Both the position numbers and the translations under genes were made by a program. A stretch of 64,000 bases of DNA from Notospermus geniculatus (taxonomy: Eukaryota > Nemertea > Pilidiophora > Heteronemertea > Lineidae): NCBI GenBank assembly GCA_002633025.1, contig NMRB01000315.1, forward strand, positions 171,595 through 235,594, written 5' to 3'. Below the pieces are notes generated by a model. The model was not told the DNA's origin. It worked only from the letters and a program-made list of their open reading frames with translations, and did no database searches. This document shows, in pieces, positions 1 through 9,454 of this stretch. Numbering within the stretch: position 1 is the first letter of the stretch; each line of letters begins with the position of its first letter.

Positions 1-52
1 GCTTATTCCGTCAATCGATGACCTTTTTTGGGTGCTGATCGGGGATTCTAAA
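1..52. repeat. Truncated end of a small inverted-repeat element
   Basis: The first ~50 bases are the reverse complement of 12702-12752, part of a ~100 bp element ending in GAATCCCCGATCAG in inverted orientation. The window edge cuts this copy. Confidence 0.6.
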
Positions 53-161
53 CTCGTTCCCTGAGCTGACATGTACCAGATAGGCCTAATCAGTATTTTG
101 AGTGTTTCTGCTTCATTTCAGGCATTTTGCAAATGTTCTTTGTTTTACCATTCAGTTTACG

Positions 162-1095
162 TAGGGTAGTTTCGGGTAATATCACGGGTATAGTGACGAC
201 CTTCCCAGAAAACCTGCTCTGCAGGCATTCTGCGCCATGACACACATTCTCTCTTCCGGTTGGCGGATGAATATCGATGAGAACTACTTTTTACACCAAC
301 TTCGGCTGAAAACGCGCTTATAATAAATAAATTATCGCTGATTAACAACCGTTTTTAAGAGTAGGGTAGTATCACGGAATTTCGGCTATCTTCGTGGGTT
401 TGGTGTTTAATATCGCGGGAACTGACACTCATCGTTGATGCGGGAAATATCGCGGATGAAGTCGGGCTGAATCACAGATTGTCGCCATACATCGCGGACC
501 AAAGTGTGTACATGATGAAATGGAGAAAGTAGCTGAAATACAGCCCTGATATTGTTGGTGCACATGAGGGAGTCAACAAACAACAGAAAAAAATCAATAA
601 GTTGCCAAGTAAATGCAGGCAAGATAGAAAAACAGGTCCACGATATTCGCCGATCTCATCCACGATGTTAGCCGAGTCACCTCCACGATCTTTGCCGAAT
701 CATCTACGAAGAAAAACCGAGGCCGCAAATAAATTTCACGCCTGCTACGGCTCTGAGAAGGCTAATTATCGAAGGCAAAATATAAGATGAAGCATTGATA
801 TCAAGCTGGTATTTCTATTTCTATGGAATCCTGAGATTTCGGACTATAACCACGCATGGTGTTTTAGTGTTTTCGACTGGTGAAATTAGAAGATTGAGCT
901 GGATTGTACCGACCCCTCCAAATCAGGCTTTCCGAGGCCATGTGACAATGATTGATGTATGCAAATAGATGTACGTCATCAAAATATGAGGACAGGGACA
1001 TACGTCATCGGTTTGTGGGCAGGCTCCCGAGAAAATGCAAGATATACGAATTCCGCGATATTAGCCGACCCGCGATAATACCCGAAACTACCCTA
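162..1095. mobile_element. ~930 bp non-autonomous DNA transposon with terminal inverted repeats
   Basis: The left end TAGGGTAGTTTCGGGTAATA recurs inverted at the right end as ATACCCGAAACTACCCTA, and related sub-motifs (GTAGGGTAGTATCACGG near 362, CGCGATATTAGCC near 1055) lie inside. The interior shows no transposase-like reading frame. The class cannot be assigned from the ends alone. Confidence 0.65.
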
Positions 1096-1100
1096 TCATA

Positions 1101-1243
1101 AAAAAAGGTTGAACGTGACCCATCATCAGCAGGCATCACACACTGCACATGCTCATGGCTATGCTGCGCACACACCATACATGCACACACACACTGCTAA
1201 CTGAGCCTCAGTGCTGCACCCATCATGTGTTTAACCTTTTTTA
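1101..1243. repeat. Short inverted-repeat element
   Basis: AAAAAAGGTTGAAC on the left is mirrored by GTTTAACCTTTTTT on the right, with a CA-rich middle. Probably a small MITE remnant. Confidence 0.4.
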
Positions 1244-1339
1244 GGTCTAGGCCCTACCTGACATGCCACACCAACAAACACCAGTGATATGAGTGGACCA
1301 TTTATCGCCAATGCTCCAATTAATTTCCACCATCTCGCG

Positions 1340-1830
1340 CTAGGCCGCCTAGGCCTACTAGACTACTCTCCATTCCAAATCCCCTTGGCGCGAGGTTTAT
1401 CAACGATAGCTCCGCAACGGCTGGGCCGATTTTGATGAAATATACGTCAATCGACTTGTCTTTCTTGGCGGTACAGCCATCATCACAGTCAATTTCCCGA
1501 AAAACGTGACAGAAAAAAGTTGTTTCACAAATCACCGTTTGTGCTGACGGCCGAAATGGCGGCCATTTTGAAATGACGCAATGCATCGCGCACGTGTAAA
1601 CTGCACTGAACAGCATCGCGAAATGAAATGGGTTTTGAGAAAGAGATCCGTTATGCAGGCCTTACGCAAAAAATGAAGATAGCAGAAAGATACCGGCAAG
1701 AAAGACAGGTTTATTGATGTATGGTATGTTGAATTTGGCCCAGCTGTTGAGGAGATATCGGCCGAAAACCTCGCGCCAAGGGGATTTGGAATGAAGAGTA
1801 GAGGTACGGTAGGCCTAGTAAGTTCGTTGT
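1340..1830. mobile_element. Foldback element with ~150 bp imperfect arms
   Basis: The left arm (about 1340-1490) contains CCAAATCCCCTTGGCGCGAG and continues into CTTGTCTTTCTTGGCGGTA. The right arm (about 1680-1830) carries the same two blocks in inverted order. The arms have diverged by substitutions. The 190 bp spacer has no recognisable gene. It lies just upstream of the first visible MEIG1 exon. Confidence 0.6.
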
Positions 1831-1964
1831 CGGGCCTAGGCCATAGGGCGGCGGCGGCATAGGCCAGGGGCCTACAACGCGTAACAACCTGCAACAATCG
1901 TCATGGCTCACACCATAGGCATGACAAGCCAAAAGGCTACTGATCACTCTGCTTTTCTTTACAG

Positions 1965-2516
1965 AATGATGCTTTTAAAACACCTTATGATTGCCCTCAA
2001 CCAAAGTCCATGTTCAGACCATCACAATGGAATGAGGATGTTGAAGAAGCTTATAGATTCCAGCTTGCTGGGTATAGAGATGAAAAAGAATATGCTGCCA
2101 TTCACCCCAGTTATAATATCAGGGATGATACAGTAAGTTGAACAAAAGATGAGCTGAAAGTCCAGATGGCCAGAACCAAGTAAAGAAGGTTACAAATGGA
2201 TGCCAGGCACAGGCTACTGGCTGTTGTGTTTTTAGGTCCTAGTTAGCCTGAACCAAGTCAAGGAATCCCTTTATTTGGATCTGTGGAGACCACACGCAGG
2301 TCATTCATTCCTGAGTATGTGATTACTTTATTATTGAATGAAAAGTGTTTAATTACTGGCATGATTTTTGTCCTTTGTATTTTACAGCTAATGAGATGGG
2401 AAAATGGCTACATCAAAAGACTAAAACGAAAACTGGATGGCTTCTACTATTACTACAACAGACGACGGGAATGTTCTGATAAGGATGTGCATAAGTGTAA
2501 AATGTACGTGTACTAA
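1965..2516 (+). CDS. MEIG1: MEIG1 homologue, last two coding exons (5' end not identified)
   Basis: MEIG1 is a small protein that in mammals works with PACRG in the sperm manchette and is needed for flagellum formation. Two exons are visible: 1965-2132 (after TTTCTTTACAG, ending before GTAAGT) and 2388-2516 (after TTTTACAG, ending in TAA), joined in phase 0. Family hallmarks are clear: a Trp-Asn-Glu-Asp-Val-Glu stretch, [14 protein letters not shown], then [24 protein letters not shown] and the C-terminal KMYVY. The joined exons give 98 residues, against 88 in human MEIG1. The first exon is open upstream without an in-frame ATG before the splice site; an internal ATG at 2010 would give 83 residues. 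Residues QPKS before that ATG match the mammalian KPKS, so the true start is probably in an upstream exon I could not place. The last exon is repeated at 3630-3758. Confidence 0.85.
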
Positions 2517-2662
2517 CTCATAATGATATCAGAACCACGCAGCAGAGACTCTGCATAGATTGTCATCAGATTCTGAGGATTCTTTAATCCTTTTTCACTG
2601 CCATTTGCAATTTCATTAAAAGTAATAAAAATTACAAATGTTGAAAGAAATCTTCCAAGAAC

Positions 2663-2772
2663 TGGCCTTGTCTTTTGAAAAGCGCAGGCGAGTGATAAAT
2701 TGCTCACCTACTTCATCCCAGGCGAGTGATTTTCAGTGAAATGGATGAAATTAGGATTAAAAGACAAGGCCT
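2663..2772. mobile_element. 110 bp MITE present in one duplicate copy only
   Basis: The ends are perfect inverted repeats, GGCCTTGTCTTTT and AAAAGACAAGGCC. The second copy of the segment (near 3905) lacks it, which gives a presence/absence pair. Confidence 0.65.
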
Positions 2773-2849
2773 GCAACCCTGTCAGGAGGTATTCGTTTCA
2801 TTGGAAAGCTCTCAGTCTTTGAGCTCAGTGCTTTCCAGGGAATACCTAT

Positions 2850-2968
2850 TGCCCGTATTCTAGAAGCCTCCTTAACTCTAAGGTCCACTTTAAGCTTTTG
2901 TATTCTGGCCTGCAAACAATAGCTAAAGGTAGCCCTTAGAGTTAAGGAAGCTTCTAGAATACGACCCT
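2850..2968. mobile_element. MITE with CGTATTCTAGAAGC ends, copy 1
   Basis: The left arm CGTATTCTAGAAGCCTCCTT is mirrored by AAGGAAGCTTCTAGAATACG. Family copies lie at 3978-4092 and, more diverged, 61683-61798. Confidence 0.65.
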
Positions 2969-3210
2969 ATGTCACTGATTTCAATGCTTTTCAAGATTTG
3001 TACATATCCTTACTTTTGACAAAATTGTCTCTGGCAGTGAAGGGTTAAAACTTCCTGTAAAAAATCAGGAAGAACAGTTTCTTGGGGTTATGGATCACAA
3101 AAATTTTCAGTGTGTTTCGTAATATGAAATTTTGGTAACTGTTTCGTTACATTCAGTAAGGATTAATCCATTCATTGCTGGAGTATTTCCATCTGTCTTT
3201 CCATGGTCAG

Positions 3211-3611
3211 CAGTGTTTCCGCCAGAGGGGGGGATGGGGGGGATGAATCCCCTCCTCAAAAATTTCAAGGGCCGTGTTCGGAAAGCTTCCCCGAGGAAAT
3301 TTCTTCCCCGAGCTTCGGGGAATGTGAGCATGCCCAGTGAAGGCGAATTTCCGAACGATATTTGCCCTTCCTCGGGGAAAGGTACTACTGTGGGTTGCAG
3401 GCGTGAAATGTTCCACGTTTAGCCAATCAGCATGTCGGATTGGAAAGAAAACGAAATGCATGCCGGGAGTTTCCCCAAGTGAGCGACTCGGCGAGTCGCT
3501 CACTTCGGCCAGGCCCGAGGAAGCCTTGGCAGCCTGCCAAATACCTTACCGAACGCTCTCCCGCTTCCCCGAGCCTCCCCGAGGAAGCTTTCCGAACACG
3601 CTAAAGGAGGG
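3211..3611. mobile_element. CAGTGTTTCCGCCAG element with nested GTGTTCGGAAAGC MITE
   Basis: The segment opens with CAGTGTTTCCGCCAGAGG, an end of the same family seen at 4701-5002 and 59804-60106. Inside, 3273-3600 is a separate MITE whose ends are CGTGTTCGGAAAGCTTCC and its inverse, rich in CCCCGAGG repeats. The outer right end is missing because an N at 3612 interrupts the sequence. Confidence 0.6.
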
Positions 3612-3612
3612 N

Positions 3613-4337
3613 TCCTTTGTATTTTACAGCTAATGAGATGGGAAAATGGCTACATCAAAAGACTAAAACGAAAACTGGATGGCTTCTACTATTACTACAA
3701 CAGAAGACGGGAATGTTCTGATAAGGATGTGCATAAGTGTAAAATGTACGTGTACTAACTCATAATGATGTCAGAACCACGCAGCAGAGACTCTGCATAG
3801 ATTGTCATCAGATTCTGAGGATTCTTTAACCCTTTTTCACTGCCATTTGCAATTTCATTAAAAGTAATAAAAATTACAAAAATGTTGAAAGAAATCTTCC
3901 AAGAATCCTGCCAGGAGGTATTCATTTCATTGGAAAGCTCTCAGTCTGAGCTCAGTGCTTTCCAGGGAATACCTATTGCCCGTATTCTAGAAGCCTCCTT
4001 AACTCTAAGGTCCACTTTAAGCTTTTGTATTCTGGCCTGCAAACAATAGCTAAAGGTAGACCTTAGAGTTAAGGAAGCTTCTAGAATACGACCCTATGTC
4101 ACTGATTTCAATGCTTTTCAAGATTTGTACATATCCTTACTTTTGACAAAATTGTCTCTGGCAGTGAAGGGTTAAAACTTCCTGTAAAAAATCAGAAAGA
4201 ACAGTTTCTTGGGGTTATGGATCACAAAAATTTTCAGTGTGTTTCGTAATATGAAATTTTGGTAACTGTTTCGTTACATTCAGTAAGGATTAATCCATTC
4301 ATTGCTGGAGTATTTCCATCTGTCTTTCCATGGTCAG
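3613..4337. repeat. Duplicated segment, copy 2
   Basis: Matches 2371-3210 base for base over long stretches but lacks the 110 bp MITE. Contains the second MEIG1 last exon and another copy of the CGTATTCTAGAAGC MITE (3978-4092). Confidence 0.8.
3630..3758 (+). pseudogene. MEIG1: Second copy of the MEIG1 last exon
   Basis: This 129 bp exon encodes the same 42 residues plus stop as 2388-2516, with a silent change in one Arg codon (CGA to AGA) and the same TTTTACAG acceptor. It lies inside the duplicated segment 3613-4337. It is either an unusable tandem exon copy, an alternative last exon with identical product, or the second haplotype of the same exon. Intact splicing signals and a purely silent difference favour a very recent duplication or an allele. 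Confidence 0.6.
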
Positions 4338-4700
4338 TATTTTCTTGGTCTTGCACCCTCCATACATTATATCACTTTGCAAAGTAAGGCAACTTGTAAA
4401 GCAAAATGCCTTTACCCAGTTTTATTCTTTGCACAGTTTTTATAAGACTGCTCATGCTCAAACTGAGTTGTAGGAATTAGGAAGGGGAGGCAAGGGGTTC
4501 GAATCAAAGGGAAGGCATGATAGGTCTCAGAAGGCTGGTTCCCATCTATCTCTGAGTGCCACCTCCACACCTGTGGTGTTCTGACAGCAAGAGGAGACAG
4601 CGGTTTCCACCGTGGTTTGTGGTAAGCAGTGTGGTTTTCACAGGTGGAGAATCCATTGATGGTTAAAAATATTTTGGCATGTCAATGGGGAACCCGCTCA
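4338..4700. repeat. Duplicated segment B, copy 1
   Basis: The stretch from TATTTTCTTGGTCTTGCA to AACCCGCTCACC is repeated at about 5006-5370 with few substitutions. The two copies are separated by the 4701-5002 transposon. Confidence 0.75.
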
Positions 4701-5002
4701 CCAGGGTTTCCGCCAGAAAAAAAAATGAGGGTACGGACCCAAAAAAAATTTTTTTTTTGAAAAAAAATTTTTTTTTGAAAAATTTTTATTTTTATTTTTA
4801 TTTGTTTATTTTGGTTTTAAACGATGTTTAAAGGAAGACTAATTTTGCATTTTGGAGTGTAAAAAATGACTCTGGAGGCCATTTTTAACCAAAAAAACCA
4901 AAAAAAAATTTTTGAAAAAAAAAATTTTTTTTCGAAAAAACATTTTTTTTTTGAATTTTTTTTTTCTCCCCCCCTCCTTGACAATCCTGGCGGAAACCCT
5001 GG
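4701..5002. mobile_element. MITE with CCAGGGTTTCCGCCAG ends
   Basis: CCAGGGTTTCCGCCAG at the left is mirrored by CTGGCGGAAACCCTGG at the right. The interior is alternating A and T runs that could fold on themselves. Related elements are at 3211, 34587 and 59804. Confidence 0.75.
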
Positions 5003-5349
5003 TCAGTATTTTCTTGGTCTTGCACGCTCCATACATTATCACTTTGCAAAGTGAGGCAACTTGTAAAGCAAGATGCCTTTACCCAGTTTTATTCTTTGCA
5101 CAGTTTTTATAAGACTACTCATGCTCAAACTGAATTGTAGGAATTAGGAAGGGGAGGCATGGGGTTCGAATCAAAGGGAAGGCATGAGAGGTCTCGGAAG
5201 GCTGGTTCCCATCTATCTCTGAGTGCCACCTCCACACCTGTGGTGTTCCGACAGCTAGAGGAGACAGCGGTTTCCACCGTGGTTTGTGGTAAGCGGTGTG
5301 GTTTTCACAGGTGGAGAATCCATTGATGGTTAAAAATATTTTGGCATGT

Positions 5350-5725
5350 CAATGGGGAACCCGCTCACCGACAGGTCGGCGCTGCGAGCGCTTGTACCGA
5401 AACGACTTAGGTGTCATTGACGTCATGTGAGGTGCTGACGTTGCGTCATGAAAAAATTGCCTGTACATTTTTCTACAGGAAAAATGACACAAAAGACGTT
5501 GCTTTTATCGCCATTGTATCCCTTCATTTTAAGAAAAAAAGCAATGAGATTAAAAGAAAATTTTATCTGCTACAAGGTGATGTAAGTTTTAATTGTTGGG
5601 CGACCAACACAAATGGTTTATTTTCACGCTAGAAATAAATGGAAATAACGTTAGAAAAACAGAGACTTCGGTACTAACGCTCGCAGTGCCACGTCGTGAC
5701 GTTAGTGTGCGGGTTCCTCATTATC
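5350..5725. mobile_element. ~375 bp MITE with GGAACCCGC ends, copy 1
   Basis: Ends GGGGAACCCGC and GCGGGTTCCTC are inverted repeats. The interior shares TGACGTTGCGTCATGAAAAA, GTTGCTTTTATCGCCAT and AAATAAATGGAAATAACG with the copy at 35621-35983. Confidence 0.75.
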
Positions 5726-6848
5726 CCAATGCCTATCTGTTGAGTGTGGCAGAAACTGTTGCAGTGGAAATTGGCCTTTACCCAAGCTGTCGAGCGCCAT
5801 GAATGTGCAGGGGCGGCAGTGACAGGAAACAGTCTGGGGCTTGAACCTGAGGAATAAATGCATTCTCGAGGAGAAAAGATTTCTGCATTCGGACACCTAC
5901 CTGTAGATTCCTTTAGAGAGAAAAAGAGGCTTTTGAATAGAGATCTCAGTAGTGTAGTTAGAAATGCGAATGAAGATGCTTCCATCCACCAGATCCATGA
6001 AAAGATGCTCATACAATCATCAGCATGATCATTGATTCATTGGCGCGGAATGTTGAAAATGGCTATGCTAGGTGCATTTGCATTTCAAAATTCCCTTGGC
6101 TTATTCTGAAATGTGACTACGAGGTGGTGTACATGTACATTTGAGGGCAGGAGGACTGAATGCAAATGGCAACCAATACAATGCTCACTTCCATTGATGC
6201 ACAGACGAGTCCTAAGCGTTTCAGATATTTTTTTGTGCAATGGCTACTCTCAATTTCACAAATATTATTATCAGATCTTATCTCTATGTCCTGGTGCCTT
6301 CGTGTTTGAATTTTTATCATTCCCAATATTGTAAGTGTATTTCTTTTGTCATGTTCAGAAGATTCTGTCTCACCGAGATTCCATGTAACGTAAGTTTTAT
6401 CTTTTTGTCTGGTTTCTGATTGCGTGGATTTGTCAGACAGATATTGCTTTTAAATAAACTGCCACAGTCAACGACGCTCATTTTCTGTACATGCTGTGTT
6501 AAATATGTGTTGTCTTTTTTAAGATGTGTGTATGGTACACAAACGTGGTGATCTCAGTTCACTCTAAAAACTCCACAGGGCCTACACGGCACTTGGCACC
6601 AGTAGTGCCCGTTGCAGGGTATGCAACCCCTGGTGTCCTATAGGTAAAACTATTACTTTTTTCAACAATATGGCCCTTATCTGGTTAAATGGCCCAAAGT
6701 CGCTCATGCCACGAGTTTTGATCACCGGTATAACACTGTTAATGATGGAAAACCACGGTGCAAGTCAGGTGTTCTGGATCAGAACTTTGAATTGAATAAA
6801 TCATTTGTTGCATAATGTATTTAATCCAATTGTTATGTCATTCATTTC
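5726..6848. other. Intergenic DNA, no gene seen
   Basis: No conserved reading frame, exon-like segment or clear repeat was recognised here. Short open frames lack any family resemblance. Confidence 0.4.
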
Positions 6849-7413
6849 ATCATGTGTGGGCTTATAGTGCCTTTTACATTTAAGTGTCAAGGCACTTCAC
6901 AATTATTACCCCCAGCTAAAGTCTGGCAACATCTAACTTTGACCCAATGGAATGCGGAAGTTAGGAAATTGATAGTTGGATTTCCACTGACCTTGAATCA
7001 CACGCGGCTACTGAATGACCAGTGGACAGCGCGAACAATAGGGGAACGCCCACAAGTGATCGACAGGCATGATTAAAAACCGCAAAGCTCTGCCACATTA
7101 CATGACTTCCGCATTCCATTGGGTCGAAGTTAGATGTTGCCAGACTTTATAGGCCTGTTCATTCCAATTTCATATCTCCACTTCCCGGGGAGTATTAGTC
7201 CCGGCAGCCGATTTCAGCGCTCTTGGACTAACATTCTTCACATAGACCATCACTACCAGCCAGGTACCCCTTACACCTGGGTGGGGTGAGGCAAAGTGAC
7301 TTGCTCAAGGTCACAAGCGAGCGCATTGTTTTCTTAGTCAGGACTGGGAATTGAAACCGGGACCCTCAGATCAGGAGTCCGTCTCGCTAACCACTTGACC
7401 ACACCACTCCCCA
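6849..7413 (-). mobile_element. tRNA-derived SINE-like element interrupted by a MITE
   Basis: The outer parts (6849-6919 and 7150-7413) match the inverted element at 24830-25020 and then continue, read on the minus strand, into a tRNA-like head with TGGTTAGCGAGACGGACTCC and a B-box-like GGTTTCAATTCCC. A MITE (6921-7149) splits it. Confidence 0.6.
6921..7149. mobile_element. MITE with AAGTCTGGCAACATCTA ends, nested, copy 1
   Basis: Left end AAGTCTGGCAACATCTAAC mirrors right end TAGATGTTGCCAGACTT. It is flanked by TA on both sides. The uninterrupted paralogue at 24940 reads AGCTATAGGCC, which gives the empty site with one TA. A TA target duplication fits the Tc1/mariner superfamily. A second copy is at 33237-33470. 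Confidence 0.8.
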
Positions 7414-8672
7414 TGTCTGACCCTGGACCCTGGTCAAGGCTCTGCTGTTGACACTCGTACAGCTCCACTGTTACAACTGAACTCCCCATTAAAACTTGAG
7501 ATGGCTCCACTGTTGCAATGAAAGGCTGATCCACTGTTGCCAACTGAACACTACTCCCCAGTTACAACTACGGCTGGTCCATGATAAGAAGTTATGTGAA
7601 TACCCACAGATACATGTGTTACGAAGTCAAGGCTGATTTACCTAAATACATCAAATTGTGTACAATTTATTTCAAGTGAAATACACCAAGAAATAAGTGA
7701 CAGTTGAATAAATTATACAGCGGGATATTTTACAGAAATCGAATTATATCCTGAGAAAATAATGACACAAGTTTCATCTCCATGTTCTGAAGGTCAAAGA
7801 TCCCTCGACAGCTAGTGTTTTCGAATGGCCATTATTGAACTTCTTTACATAGTGGCTCTTTGTGACGTCACGAAGTCCACCATGCTGACGTCAACGACAA
7901 GAGTGCACTGCATGCAGGCAGATCACTTCATGGTTAACATCACACACATACTTCACTTCCTCCACCAACAACAAATGCACCATTGGTAAATGACGTCAAT
8001 TTGACAGACAAGACATGGGGATTTTTCTGCGATTTACTGTACCGTTAACTGAACAGCCACAGTCTCAGTGAGCAGTGGGTCTCTCCAAATTCCTAAGTGG
8101 TCAAGCGGGGGTGCCTGAATTGATTAATATAATGATCAGACCACCTTACTCATCACAGTGAAGTGTCTCTCAGGTTTGGTGTATCCTAGCTCGGGTTTAT
8201 GTGGTATCCCTGACTCGGGGGCCCGGGCCTGGCAAAACATGGACCTTGACCCACATGAGTGGTTCGTTTTTTCAATTTGGAACTTATGTTACAGTTCAAT
8301 GTAACAGTGCCTGTAACAAACTCCTAAATTAAAATTGCAAAATATGGTATGTTCATCAGTTCTTCAATGAGCTGCAATGATCTCTAGCCAAGAGTTAAAC
8401 ATTTATCACAAAACAATTATATCAATTCAAATACTTTAGTCTTTAATATGGTTATTTAAAATGACTATTTCACCCTAAATTGGACGGATTTGACTGAAGT
8501 CATCTGGATATAATACACTCCAAGCATGGACGGAATTGACGGAATCGATTTCAGATGTACCAAGTGCTAAAAAGTATGTGTGTATGCGGTATGGTTAAAA
8601 GCAGATGTCCAAGTTTTTCAGAAGGTTACATCAAAGACAGGCAAACTGAAAAGTTGAGACTCATGTTGTCAG
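7414..8672. other. Intergenic DNA, no gene seen
   Basis: Contains a few degenerate repeats of CTCCACTGTTacAACTGA near 7465-7550 but no recognisable exon or complete transposon. Confidence 0.4.
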
Positions 8673-8679
8673 GAAGAAG

Positions 8680-8829
8680 ATTTAAGGTGGGTTTACACTT
8701 TGGTCACACGTCGTCATCCAACATTGCAACATTACGGTGACCATCGCTGAGTTGTTTCACATGCTCCAGTTGTCCAACAGCGCTCGATGACAAAATGTGA
8801 CATCTCACGATCAAAGTGTCAACCTACCT
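8680..8829. mobile_element. Small MITE with GGTGGGTTTACACTTTGGTC ends
   Basis: Left GTGGGTTTACACTTTG is mirrored imperfectly by CAAAGTGTCAACCTAC on the right. Confidence 0.5.
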
Positions 8830-8871
8830 CTAGAGGTTTGTATTAACAGCAACATAAAATACACGTAACAC

Positions 8872-9270
8872 TTATAGCTACGTCTACACGAGAGACTAAC
8901 TTATCCCGGGTCAAATTTGTCTCGAGACAATTTAATCCGAGATGAGTAACAGAGCGTCTATTTTCAACATGGATGCATGACTTGACAGTGTTCCCAACAC
9001 TACGCACCTTGTGATGTCCATTCCATGACGTCATTCATGCCATTTTGTCAAATGCACACATTGGTAAATTACAGAACCAATATAGACCTTTGTCCCAGGA
9101 CAGGCAGGCAAGCGCATCTACACAACAACTGTCCCGAGACAAATTTGTCTCGGGTTAACTTAACCCACCCCACCCTACTGGGGTCAAATTAACCCGAGAC
9201 AATCCTGTCTCGAGACAAGGCCTCATGTAGACGGTTAACTGGAGATAAAATTCTCCGTGTAGACATGGCT
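8872..9270. mobile_element. ~400 bp MITE with AGCYAYGTCTACACG ends
   Basis: Left TATAGCTACGTCTACACGAG pairs with right CGTGTAGACATGGCTTA. The interior repeats GTCTCGAGACAA and GTCTCGGGTTAA in both orientations. Confidence 0.6.
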
Positions 9271-9454
9271 TATGTTTACATCGTAGATCTGCCACCTCAT
9301 ATTTTAATTTGTCACACATGCAATTAATTAATAATTAATTTCATCTTCCATTGAGTTGCATCAAAAGTTTACAACTGCCTGTCTTGAAAACGTTTGGTTG
9401 CATACATCACAATAAAATCATTTCAACAAGTCAGTTCTTTAAATCTGAGTCAGC

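Larger units (their letters stand above)
2371..3210. repeat. Duplicated segment, copy 1 (carries MEIG1 last exon)
   Basis: This stretch is nearly identical to 3613-4337. Copy 1 holds an extra ~110 bp at 2663-2772. Copy 1 runs up to CCATGGTCAG and then meets a CAGTGTTTCCGCC transposon end. Copy 2 follows directly after a single N, so the duplication may be two haplotypes placed in series. Confidence 0.8.
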
